A stretch of DNA of 64,000 nt. Source: an uncultured Ruminococcus sp. (lineage in GTDB: Bacteria > Bacillota > Clostridia > Oscillospirales > Ruminococcaceae). The position numbers were made by a program, and so were the translations under genes. The stretch lies in the NCBI GenBank assembly GCA_934435205.1, contig CAKSAK010000001.1:372001-436000 (forward strand). The letters run 5' to 3'. Below are positions 36,003 through 43,577 of the stretch, in pieces; positions within the stretch are counted from its first letter, which is position 1, and every line of letters begins with the position of its first letter. The notes beneath the pieces were generated by a model. The model ran no database searches. It was given only the letters and a program-made list of their open reading frames with translations, and had not been told where the DNA came from.

Positions 36003-36641
36003 CTAACGCAACAACGCTCTTTTCAGCTTCTTTACAGCCAGTTTCAGCGGTGAATCATACTCTTTGTAAAAATGCTGATAATCCTTGGAATTGTTCCAGT
36101 CGCCGCCCCATTTCCAGCCGTGACGCCTGAAAATGCAATAGCAAAGGTCTGTTCTGTCAATCTTGTGATCAAAGTCTTTGTCACGGTCTGCATACTCCGT
36201 AGCATTTGCCGGCATGACCTTATCCCCCACTATATAAGGATTTATAAGAGGGTTTATGTCTATCGCCCTGCCGTAGCTGTGAGCCGAAATAGTGTTGGTA
36301 TCAGCCACCACCCTATAATTGAAGGCAGAGGAATTGTTATCCGCCATTGACCGCTCATCATCGGCGTCATACTCGTCCACGAGCCTGATTTTTTCTATCT
36401 CATAACCGCCCTCGAAAAGCTCATAGAAGATATCCAGAACCTCCTCCGCAAGCTTTCTTGCCACGATAAGCTCGCCCGACTGCACCTTATGCTCAAAGTC
36501 ATAATATCTCACACGCAGATATGCAAGGTCGCCCAGCTTCACATAGGGGTTTTCCTTATAGGAAACGCCTTTGATACGCTCTATCACCTCGTCTGGAAGC
36601 TCCTCGGCAGTAAAGCCCTCTCTGTATAATATCTTTTCCAT
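36003..36641 (-). CDS. M15 family metallopeptidase (D-Ala-D-Ala carboxypeptidase/endopeptidase-like)
   Basis: 212 residues with GGAG before the ATG and no signal peptide. The zinc motif SAHSYGRAIDIN (HxxGxAxD) near residue 120 and DYQHFYKEY near the C-terminus match the M15 fold of VanY/L-Ala-D-Glu endopeptidases. The conserved GWKWGGDWNNSKDYQH is typical of phage-endolysin-like or clostridial M15 members. Lack of a signal suggests cytoplasmic recycling or export by another route. A terminator lies just upstream, after the L,D-transpeptidase gene. Confidence 0.85.
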   Translation of the reverse strand: MEKILYREGFTAEELPDEVIERIKGVSYKENPYVKLGDLAYLRVRYYDFEHKVQSGELIVARKLAEEVLDIFYELFEGGYEIEKIRLVDEYDADDERSMADNNSSAFNYRVVADTNTISAHSYGRAIDINPLINPYIVGDKVMPANATEYADRDKDFDHKIDRTDLCYCIFRRHGWKWGGDWNNSKDYQHFYKEYDSPLKLAVKKLKRALLR

Positions 36642-36655
36642 AAAAACACTCCTTA

Positions 36656-36688
36656 CAAAAAGCGGTCAAGGCATTTTCACCTTGACCG
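36656..36688 (-). terminator. Terminator of the L,D-transpeptidase gene
   Basis: CGGTCAAGG and CCTTGACCG form a perfect 9-bp stem; CTTTTTG follows on the minus strand. It ends about 15 bases before the start of the M15 gene. Confidence 0.85.
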
Positions 36689-36694
36689 TCCTTA

Positions 36695-38245
36695 TTATTT
36701 ATCCGCAGACTTGTAGTACATAACAACAGGTGTACCATAAGGCACGTTGTCATAAACATATTTGGCGTCGTCATAGCTCATATTTATACAGCCATGAGAG
36801 CCGTTGTATTTGTATATCTCACCGCCGAAATATCCGCCTCGCCATGTGGAATCGTGAAGACCTATTCCGCAGAGAGAAACATTGTTCCAGAAATTACACT
36901 TTGTATCCCACTCGTCGCCGTCGGCATTGGTGTCTTTCATACGCTTGTTGGTTTCCTTTGACCAAAGCTTATAAACACCAGGGAGAGTCGTTCTCGCCTC
37001 GGATGTGGTCTGACCTGAAACTATATAGGTATCCAGCTTTTTCTTGCCCTTTTCATAATACCACAAGTGCTGATCAGTGAGGTCTATCTCGATATAAGTA
37101 TCGCCTATATCATCGTCCTTGCTTCTCGCAGACTCAACGCCTGTAAAATCATAGTAGCCGGTACTGTAATAGATAGGGTCTACTTTGTCAACGCTCTCGC
37201 CCTTTTCAAGCATATCCACAAGATCGTCGCAGGTCTTTTCCTGATCTATCCACCAGCCGTATTTTGCGTCAGAGCTTGTCGGCACGATTATGTCGCCCTG
37301 CAAAGTGGCATGGAACTTTCTCTTAGTATTATATGTATCATACTTCTTTGCGAGCTTTTCCACATACTTCATGGCTTTATCTCTGTCCACAGTGTAGCTT
37401 CCGTCATCTTTGAGCTTTATCATCTTCATAAGCTCCTCGCCCGTGAGAGTTTCTGTGGTGTAGTCAAAATCGTATGTGACAGAAAGCTGAAAAACATCAT
37501 TTCTCTTCTTGCAATCGTCCTCAAGGTCTGCACTCTTCACCTCTGGAAGAGAATAACACCCCGTATCCTTATCAAGCTCAACGCTCAGCTCACCTGTCGC
37601 TACGCTTTGCGTAACATAAGCTTCAAGCTTTTTCATATCAGTTATCTTGTTTCCCTGCACCTCAGGGGTGATAACATAAGCCGTCTTGTCCTCGTTAAGC
37701 CCAAGCTTTGCGTTGGCAGTTTCAACATCGCCCCAGCTTGCTTTCTCCACAAGCTTCTGAAGCTTCTCAACATCAAATGTGATATCCTCATTAAAGCTAT
37801 AGGTGGAGTTCTGTATAAAGCCTGAGAACCATGTTTTTCTGTTCACACCGTCATAAATCTTCTGAAGCTCGTCCTTGCCGCTTAGTCTGTAATCAAAATC
37901 AGCCGTCTTGAAAACAACAGGCGTGCCGTCGATAGTTTTGACCGTAAGCTCATAAGGCATATCGTTCACCCCGAGCAGGTCGCAAGCCTGTTCAAATGTC
38001 TTTCCGCCCACGTCAATGCCGTTCACTGTTGTGCCGCTCAGAAATCTGCTGCTATAGTAAGCCTTTCCAATGAAATATCCTCCGCCCACAACTATCACGA
38101 TAGCCGCTGCCGCAGTGCCGCAGATAATGCCGATATTATTGCGTTTTTTCTTTCTTTTCTTATTCTTTGACGAGCCTTTTGCAGAGCTGTTTTTCTTAAC
38201 AGATGTCGCAGGCTTTTTCTTTATCTTTGTGGAATTATCCGTCAT
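36695..38245 (-). CDS. L,D-transpeptidase with PG_binding_4 domains
   Basis: 516 residues, ATG at 38245 with AGGAGG seven bases upstream (a TTG directly before it is in frame). A Lys/Arg-rich cytoplasmic N-terminus and one membrane anchor (IVIVVGGGYFIGKAYY) are followed by two PG_binding_4-type domains (about 70-330). The YkuD catalytic domain closes the protein (about 375-515), with HLWYYEKGKKKLDTYIVSG, GIGLHDSTWRGG and the catalytic SHGCINMS. It forms 3-3 peptidoglycan crosslinks on the outer face of the membrane and resists most beta-lactams. Confidence 0.93.
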   Translation of the reverse strand: MTDNSTKIKKKPATSVKKNSSAKGSSKNKKRKKKRNNIGIICGTAAAAIVIVVGGGYFIGKAYYSSRFLSGTTVNGIDVGGKTFEQACDLLGVNDMPYELTVKTIDGTPVVFKTADFDYRLSGKDELQKIYDGVNRKTWFSGFIQNSTYSFNEDITFDVEKLQKLVEKASWGDVETANAKLGLNEDKTAYVITPEVQGNKITDMKKLEAYVTQSVATGELSVELDKDTGCYSLPEVKSADLEDDCKKRNDVFQLSVTYDFDYTTETLTGEELMKMIKLKDDGSYTVDRDKAMKYVEKLAKKYDTYNTKRKFHATLQGDIIVPTSSDAKYGWWIDQEKTCDDLVDMLEKGESVDKVDPIYYSTGYYDFTGVESARSKDDDIGDTYIEIDLTDQHLWYYEKGKKKLDTYIVSGQTTSEARTTLPGVYKLWSKETNKRMKDTNADGDEWDTKCNFWNNVSLCGIGLHDSTWRGGYFGGEIYKYNGSHGCINMSYDDAKYVYDNVPYGTPVVMYYKSADK

Positions 38246-38436
38246 CAATTATCCTCCTGTACAAAATGACGTTCGGCATTTGCCGACAATGTATCAAGAA
38301 TAATTATATCATGCTTTTTTCCTTTTGTCTATAGGATAAGCTGAAAAATTTGTCACAAAAAGAATGTCGGATATTCTTATTTAATGTACAAATAAACGTA
38401 CTGCAAACAAACCACACGCAAACACAGCAAAAAAAT

Positions 38437-38460
38437 ATCGGGCAGATAACTCCACCCGAT
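38437..38460 (-). terminator. Terminator of the transglutaminase gene
   Basis: ATCGGG and CCCGAT pair around a 12-base loop; TATTTTTTT follows on the minus strand. It begins six bases after the stop codon. Confidence 0.7.
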
Positions 38461-38466
38461 ACAATA

Positions 38467-39693
38467 TCAGTCTTTTATATACTTGTTCTTGACCTCGCTG
38501 TAGGTCTTGCAGAAGCGGTCATGGGAGATATACGCTCCCCAGCTCATGTTATCGTCCACCTGAGGGTCCATAACATATACCTGACCGTTTATCGTTACCT
38601 CCACCCACATATGATAGCCGTAACCGCCTGCCGCCATAGCGGTCTTGCCGTCAACGGTCTTTGCGTCAAAGCCTATGTAGCCAAGCATTGCGGCATAAAC
38701 GTAAGAATACTCTGTGCAAGTGCCGTAGCCGTCCTCCAGAACAGCCTTGACAGGATTTGCCCAGCCGCCGTAATCATAGACCGTGTTCTTTATAATATAA
38801 TCATAGCAAGCCACAGCCTTTTCGTAATTGTTCATATCGTCTGATATTATCTTATTGAGATATTTCAGAAGTATCTTTTCTTCCTTTGCGCTGAGTGTCG
38901 CCTTTGGGCTAAGCACTGCGGAATTAAGTCGCTGTGCAGGGGTTTTGCCGTTGTCGATAACAGGCGCAGTGGTTGTAGTTGTGACAGGCTTTTTAGTTGT
39001 TGTCACCTTAGTGGTGGTGGTCTTTTTCTTTGTAGTTGTCACCGCAGGCGTTGTGGTCGTAGCAGGCACAGTGGTAGCCTTTGTTGTCTTTGTAGTCGCC
39101 TTGGTAGTCTTTGCGGTGGTTGTAGTTTCCGCAGCAGTAGTTTTCGCTGTTGTAGTTTTTTTGGTAGCCTTTGAGGTAACAGTATCGCTGTCAGTGGTGC
39201 TGACAGGCACGGAAGTAACAGCAGAAGCCTTTGTTTCAGATTTTGAAGCCTGCTGAGTTTCCTTTGTCACAAGGCTTACCGATATGCTTATCTTAGTGTC
39301 AGCGGAAGTCACGCTCTGCACTGCGGTCACTGACGCTGGCTTCTGTGATATTACAGAGGTCGTTACGCTCTCTGATTTCAAAGCTGTTTCGGAAGCTGAT
39401 TTTGTTGTTTCGCTTTTTGCAGTTTTTACAGCCTTAACAGCCTCGGTCTGAGAATTTTTCGCAGTTTCCTTGACGGCTGATGTTGTAAGAACAGTTGTGA
39501 TATCCCCGATCTGCTCAGATGTTTCCTTATCAGAAACAGCAGAAATGACCTTTGCATTTTCAGGCGGCATGACCGCACACGGCTGGATAACATTTTTATC
39601 AAGCGCTGCAAAAGTCACAGCAGATACTGTCACAACTCCACAGGCAGAAAGCACAGCCACACAGCGGGATATCCCCGACTTCAAATAACCCAA
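38467..39693 (-). CDS. Secreted transglutaminase-like protein with Thr/Lys-rich linker
   Basis: 408 residues, TTG start at 39693 with AAGGAG ten bases upstream. A signal peptide is followed by about 230 residues dominated by Thr, Ser, Lys, Ala and Val (for example TTTAKTTAAETTTTAKTTK), a cell-wall-spanning linker. Residues about 265-408 are a transglutaminase-like domain with the triad Cys in GYGTCTEYSYVYAAML, His in GYHMWVEV and Asp in VMDPQVDD. Such domains in Clostridia act as proteases or peptidoglycan/protein crosslinkers. It stands alone with its own promoter. Confidence 0.88.
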   Translation of the reverse strand: MGYLKSGISRCVAVLSACGVVTVSAVTFAALDKNVIQPCAVMPPENAKVISAVSDKETSEQIGDITTVLTTSAVKETAKNSQTEAVKAVKTAKSETTKSASETALKSESVTTSVISQKPASVTAVQSVTSADTKISISVSLVTKETQQASKSETKASAVTSVPVSTTDSDTVTSKATKKTTTAKTTAAETTTTAKTTKATTKTTKATTVPATTTTPAVTTTKKKTTTTKVTTTKKPVTTTTTAPVIDNGKTPAQRLNSAVLSPKATLSAKEEKILLKYLNKIISDDMNNYEKAVACYDYIIKNTVYDYGGWANPVKAVLEDGYGTCTEYSYVYAAMLGYIGFDAKTVDGKTAMAAGGYGYHMWVEVTINGQVYVMDPQVDDNMSWGAYISHDRFCKTYSEVKNKYIKD

Positions 39694-39731
39694 TTCAGAA
39701 CGCTCCTTTCAAATGTGATAAACTACACCAT

Positions 39732-39760
39732 ATTATAATGAATAAGGTTACAAAAGTCAA
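39732..39760 (-). promoter_or_regulatory. Promoter for the transglutaminase gene
   Basis: TTGACT (39760-39755) and TATAAT (39737-39732), 17-base spacer, minus strand. Confidence 0.8.
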
Positions 39761-40234
39761 GGGGCGTTGTAATCAAATTGTAATTTTCGAGCCGTTTTTT
39801 CATTCGTTTATGAAGTTTATATGAACGCCAAGTTACAGCCATTGTACATTTTATATCTCAGGAACGACAATAAGGGTTCTATTTTTATCACTTTTAACAA
39901 ATTTCGCAAAACTTTTATTAATAATACCGAAAAACGGACACCTGCGTTACAAAAGCCCATATTTCCCACGATATTTTACATATCTATCCACAAAATCACC
40001 CACGCAAAAAAGAACGCAGACACAAGCCTGCGTTCCCTTTTTGAAGTATATGAAGTATATATGGAGAAAAAAGTATATGTGTAAATTTCATCTTTTTGTC
40101 TTTCTCTTATCTTGTTTATATAATACTCTGCCAATGTGACAGTTTTATGATAGTGTGCTGAAAACTAATACACAAAAAATAAGTGCAAAAAAACGCCTGC
40201 CATATGACAGACGTTTTCTCTTAGTTTAAGTAAA
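39761..40234. other. Intergenic stretch with two terminators and no convincing gene
   Basis: GAACGCAG/CTGCGTTC (40012-40035) is a hairpin with T runs on both strands, so it can end transcripts from either side. AAAACGCCTG/CAGACGTTTT around CCATATGA (40190-40217) is the likely terminator of the ferredoxin gene. An 87-codon open frame at 39821-40084 lacks a ribosome site and family features. Confidence 0.6.
40190..40217 (-). terminator. Terminator of the ferredoxin gene
   Basis: AAAACGTCTG and CAGGCGTTTT pair (one mismatch, with an inner CATATG) and TTTTTT follows on the minus strand, 17 bases after the ferredoxin stop. Confidence 0.75.
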
Positions 40235-40405
40235 TTACTCAGCCTGAGGTGCTCCTACAGGGCAAGTACCTGCGCAAGAACCGCAGTCGATGCACTCGTC
40301 AGCGTTAATAGCACACTTACCGTCAGCCTCGGAGATAGCTCCTACTGGACATGCGTCCATGCAAGCGCCGCAGCCGATGCACTCATCACTAATCTTATAA
40401 GCCAT
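40235..40405 (-). CDS. 2[4Fe-4S] ferredoxin
   Basis: A 56-residue protein with AAGGAGG nine bases before its ATG. Two CxxCxxCxxxCP motifs, CIGCGACMDACPVGA and CIDCGSCAGTCPVGA, are the complete ligands for two 4Fe-4S clusters. This is the classic small clostridial ferredoxin, a low-potential carrier. It lies just downstream of the ior operon, whose product is ferredoxin-dependent, but has its own ribosome site and terminator and serves other enzymes too. Confidence 0.97.
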   Translation of the reverse strand: MAYKISDECIGCGACMDACPVGAISEADGKCAINADECIDCGSCAGTCPVGAPQAE

Positions 40406-40560
40406 TTTCACAGACCTCCTTGCATAAATTCTACAAGTATCATATCAAATACTATACTTATATAATAACACATTTTCTGAAAAAATCAAGAGGTTTTCGG
40501 CATTTCATAAAAATTTCACATAGATTTTAAGTGATTTTTCGGTTAGTATTCACTAATTGG

Positions 40561-40995
40561 CTATATGCTTGCCAATTCCTGCTGTGAGATAAGTGCAAAT
40601 CCTGCTTCATTCAAAGCGTCCTGAGCGGCTGTAACGTTCTCCACTCTCAGGATAAGATAAGCCGTGTTCTCCTTGGTGTTGATGAACGCAGAATACATAT
40701 ACTCAACGCTGATGTTGTCATTGTAGAGAGCTTTCATTGCTTCTGAAAGTCCGCCTGGACGGTCGTTTATCTCCACCGCAAGCACCTGAGTGGTGGTAAC
40801 GGAAAAGCCCTCTGTTTTCAAGGCTGAAACTGCCTTTTCAAAATCGTCAACAATAAGTCTGAGAATACCGAAATCCTTTGTGTCAGCAAGGGACATTGCA
40901 CGGATATTCACATCATTATCCCCAAGTATTTTTGTAACGGCAGACAATCTGCCAGGTCTGTTTTCAATAAAAACCGAAAGCTGTTTTACTGTCAT
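40561..40995 (-). CDS. Double ACT domain protein
   Basis: 144 residues made of two ACT domains: residues 1-68 (KQLSVFIENRPGRLSAVTKI) and 69-144 (VLAVEINDRPGGLSEAMKAL). ACT domains bind amino acids; in this family, proteins of two ACT repeats are commonly encoded next to paaK and iorAB. It begins 18 bases after paaK stops and is the last gene of the operon. A role as an aromatic amino acid sensor for this pathway is inferred from position. Confidence 0.88.
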   Translation of the reverse strand: MTVKQLSVFIENRPGRLSAVTKILGDNDVNIRAMSLADTKDFGILRLIVDDFEKAVSALKTEGFSVTTTQVLAVEINDRPGGLSEAMKALYNDNISVEYMYSAFINTKENTAYLILRVENVTAAQDALNEAGFALISQQELASI

Positions 40996-41013
40996 AAAAT
41001 TACCCCCTGTCTT

Positions 41014-42321
41014 TTAGACAAGCTTTCTCTTGTCGATAACTCTAACTGCCTTGCCCTCAGAACGTGGAATGCTCTTTGGCTCAACAAGTCTTATCTTCGC
41101 CTTGATGCCAAGGATATTATGGATATCGTTGGATATCTTCTTTTCAAGATCCTCGATAGACTTGACAGTATCAGAGAACATATCGTCATTAAGCTCGACT
41201 CTTATCTCGAAAGTATCAGAATTGTTCACCCTGTCAACGACTATCTGATAGTTAGGGCTTGCCTTTGATATTTTAAGAAGCACTGACTCTATCTGCGATG
41301 GGAACACGTTTACGCCCTTGATGATGAGCATATCGTCGCTTCTGCCCATTGGCTTGCACATTTTGACGAGAGTTCTGCCGCATGAGCATTTCTCTCTTGT
41401 AAGAATACAAATATCTCTTGTTCTGTATCTCAGCAGAGGGAAAGCTTCCTTTGTTATACTTGTGAAAACAAGCTCGCCCTTTGAGCCTTCAGGAAGAACC
41501 TCTCCTGTGTCAGGGTCGATTATCTCTGCGATAAAGTTGTCCTCATTGATGTGCATACCAGACTGTGCTTCGCACTCGAAAGCTACGCCAGGACCGCTTG
41601 TTTCTGTCAGACCATAGATATCGTAAGCCTTGATACCAAGAAGATTCTCTATTTCGTGACGCATTTCATCCGTCCAAGGCTCAGCACCGAAGATACCGGC
41701 TTTAAGTGTAAGCTCCTCTGGCTTTATGCCCATTTCCTTTACAGTTTCGCCGATATAAGCGGCATATGACGGAGTACAGCACAGGATAGTAGAACCGAGA
41801 TCCTGCATGAACTGTATCTGTCTTTCCGTGTTTCCTGATGACATAGGCAGAGTAAGACAGCCCACCTTATGAGAGCCTCCGTTAAGACCTGCACCGCCTG
41901 TGAAAAGTCCATAGCCGTATGCAACGTGGCAAACGTCATCTTTTGTTCCGCCTGCGGCAACTATAGCTCTTGCACAGCAATTTTCCCAAAGGTCGATATC
42001 ATGCTGAGTGTAGAAAGCCACAACTCTCTTGCCTGTTGTTCCGCTTGTGGAATGTATCCTAACGCACTCTGAAAGCGGCTTTGCCAACAGACCGTAAGGG
42101 TAAGCCTCACGCAGGTCAGCCTTTGAAAGGAACGGCAGCTTGTGCAGGTCCTCAATGCCGTGGATATCATCAGGCGTTACGCCCTTTTCTTCCATAAGCT
42201 TCTTGTAGTATGGCACATTGTCCCAGACGTGCTTGACCTGCTTGACAAGTCTTTCGCTCTGGAGCTTTTTCATGTCCTCATGCGCCATGCACTCGATCTC
42301 TTCGTTCCAATATTTTCCCAT
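41014..42321 (-). CDS. paaK: Phenylacetate-CoA ligase
   Basis: 435 residues of the adenylate-forming family. The ATP motif STSGTTGKRVVAFY, YGLTETSGPG and YRTRDICILT with the C-terminal domain (IKGVNVFPSQIE) match PaaK. It activates arylacetates (phenylacetate, indoleacetate) to CoA thioesters. Its place after iorA, iorB and the HD gene means that it and indolepyruvate oxidoreductase interconvert aryl acids, aryl-CoA and arylpyruvates. An in-frame ATG 22 bases downstream of CAGGAGG-type sequence begins the protein. Confidence 0.93.
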   Translation of the reverse strand: MGKYWNEEIECMAHEDMKKLQSERLVKQVKHVWDNVPYYKKLMEEKGVTPDDIHGIEDLHKLPFLSKADLREAYPYGLLAKPLSECVRIHSTSGTTGKRVVAFYTQHDIDLWENCCARAIVAAGGTKDDVCHVAYGYGLFTGGAGLNGGSHKVGCLTLPMSSGNTERQIQFMQDLGSTILCCTPSYAAYIGETVKEMGIKPEELTLKAGIFGAEPWTDEMRHEIENLLGIKAYDIYGLTETSGPGVAFECEAQSGMHINEDNFIAEIIDPDTGEVLPEGSKGELVFTSITKEAFPLLRYRTRDICILTREKCSCGRTLVKMCKPMGRSDDMLIIKGVNVFPSQIESVLLKISKASPNYQIVVDRVNNSDTFEIRVELNDDMFSDTVKSIEDLEKKISNDIHNILGIKAKIRLVEPKSIPRSEGKAVRVIDKRKLV

Positions 42322-42476
42322 TGGAACACACCTCCTGTTAAAATGGTTTCGGTCATATTACTCGGGTATATACTCTGTCAAAATCCGTCAAAAAGCCTGT
42401 CAAAAGGTGGGCGAACTGTTCGCCCCTACACAGGAATACTGCATGATAATTGCTTTTCAACGTACTTGCACTTGTA
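42322..42476. repeat. Gap with GGGCGAAC...TTCGCCCCTACA dispersed palindrome, copy 3
   Basis: GGGCGAACTGTTCGCCC at 42409-42425, followed by CTACA, is the third copy of the palindrome found at 11307 and 14667. It separates the HD gene from paaK inside the operon; no reading frame is present. Confidence 0.65.
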
Positions 42477-42974
42477 TCATATCCCGTACATATCTTCAAG
42501 CATTTTTATGCCTGTTTTCGTTTTGAACACCTTGTCACGGAAGCTTTTTATGCTCTCTTTTGAAAGGCTGTCCTCGAAAGCGTTCACAAGGAAATCTGCT
42601 TCCAGAAGTATCTGCCAGTCAAGCCCCTGGACGCCCTCATAGGTGTGATGATGTGCGATAAGAAAGCACACCCTGTCTATGATATCCTCATCAAATTCAA
42701 GCTCTGTGAGCATTTTCCGTGCAGGCTCAGGACCTAACTGTTCCTGAAGCTTTCCGCCGCAGTGACCCTTGCCGTATCTCTCCTCCGCAGGCTTTATGCC
42801 TATATCATGCACCACCGACGCAACGTCAAGACAGTGCATAGTGCGGATATCCAGCCCCTCTGCCCTGCCGATAACACGGGCAAAGGTATGCACCTTTATA
42901 AAGTGCTGTATACGCTTAGGGTCGCCGCTGAAAAACTCGGTCATTTTTATGATAAGACCGCTTATCTCGTCCAT
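42477..42974 (-). CDS. HD domain phosphohydrolase-like protein
   Basis: 165 residues. Metal ligands are visible as the His-rich set HFIKVHTFARVIG, VVHDIGIKP (the HD pair) and LIAHHHTYEG, then EADFLVNAF. Its ATG overlaps the iorB stop (TAATG), so it is translationally coupled to the arylpyruvate enzymes. HD-domain proteins hydrolyse nucleotides or phosphates; the substrate here is not known. The association with ior genes recurs in anaerobes in my recollection but is not explained. Confidence 0.82.
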   Translation of the reverse strand: MDEISGLIIKMTEFFSGDPKRIQHFIKVHTFARVIGRAEGLDIRTMHCLDVASVVHDIGIKPAEERYGKGHCGGKLQEQLGPEPARKMLTELEFDEDIIDRVCFLIAHHHTYEGVQGLDWQILLEADFLVNAFEDSLSKESIKSFRDKVFKTKTGIKMLEDMYGI

Positions 42975-43549
42975 TATTTTACCTCTCTGCCGAGAGCGAA
43001 CGCCTTTTTATTCAGTTCAAGGAACTTTGCAGGAACACAGTTTTCAAGAGCCTTCTGCCAAACGTCCTCGTCAAAAACCATTTTAGTTGACACAACGCCC
43101 ATGAGAACAACGTTTGAAGCCTTTGCAGTACCAGCCTGCTCAGCAAGTGCCAGTGCGTCAACAGCGATAACGTCAACGCCCTCTGCTTTGAGCTTGCCGA
43201 TGATATCCTCAGGATAAACAGCCGCACCTGTGATAACAGGCATTGGGTCTATCTGCTGAGTGGAGGTGATGATATGTCCGCCCTTTTTGAGATATGAAAC
43301 ATATCTTGCGGCTTCAAGCTGTTCAAAGCTTATGATGATATCAGCTTCGCCTTTTTCAACTACAGGTGAACACACCTCGCTGCCGTACTTAACATATGTA
43401 ACAACAGAGCCGCCACGCTGGCTCATTCCGTGTACCTCGCTGACCTTTACATCAAAGCCCTGTGAGAGAAGCACGTTTCCTATTATTCTTGACGCAAGCA
43501 GAGAGCCCTGTCCGCCTACGCCAACTATCATAATTGATCTTGTTTTCAT
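42974..43549 (-). CDS. iorB: Indolepyruvate:ferredoxin oxidoreductase beta subunit
   Basis: 191 residues with the gamma/beta-type Rossmann fold of 2-oxoacid:ferredoxin oxidoreductases: IMIVGVGGQGSLLASRIIG at the start and SEVHGMSQRGGSVVTYVKYG. It pairs with IorA to oxidise arylpyruvates to aryl-acetyl-CoA with reduction of ferredoxin. It starts 28 bases after iorA stops and overlaps the HD gene. Confidence 0.95.
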   Translation of the reverse strand: MKTRSIMIVGVGGQGSLLASRIIGNVLLSQGFDVKVSEVHGMSQRGGSVVTYVKYGSEVCSPVVEKGEADIIISFEQLEAARYVSYLKKGGHIITSTQQIDPMPVITGAAVYPEDIIGKLKAEGVDVIAVDALALAEQAGTAKASNVVLMGVVSTKMVFDEDVWQKALENCVPAKFLELNKKAFALGREVK

Positions 43550-43577
43550 TATTTACACCTCGAAATATATGTTATCA

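Noticed and set aside
37067..37825. 252-codon plus-strand open frame
   Set aside because: It lies entirely antisense to the L,D-transpeptidase gene, which has full domain evidence. No ribosome site or family motif.
39821..40084. 87-codon open frame on the plus strand
   Set aside because: No ribosome site, runs through a terminator hairpin, no recognisable features.
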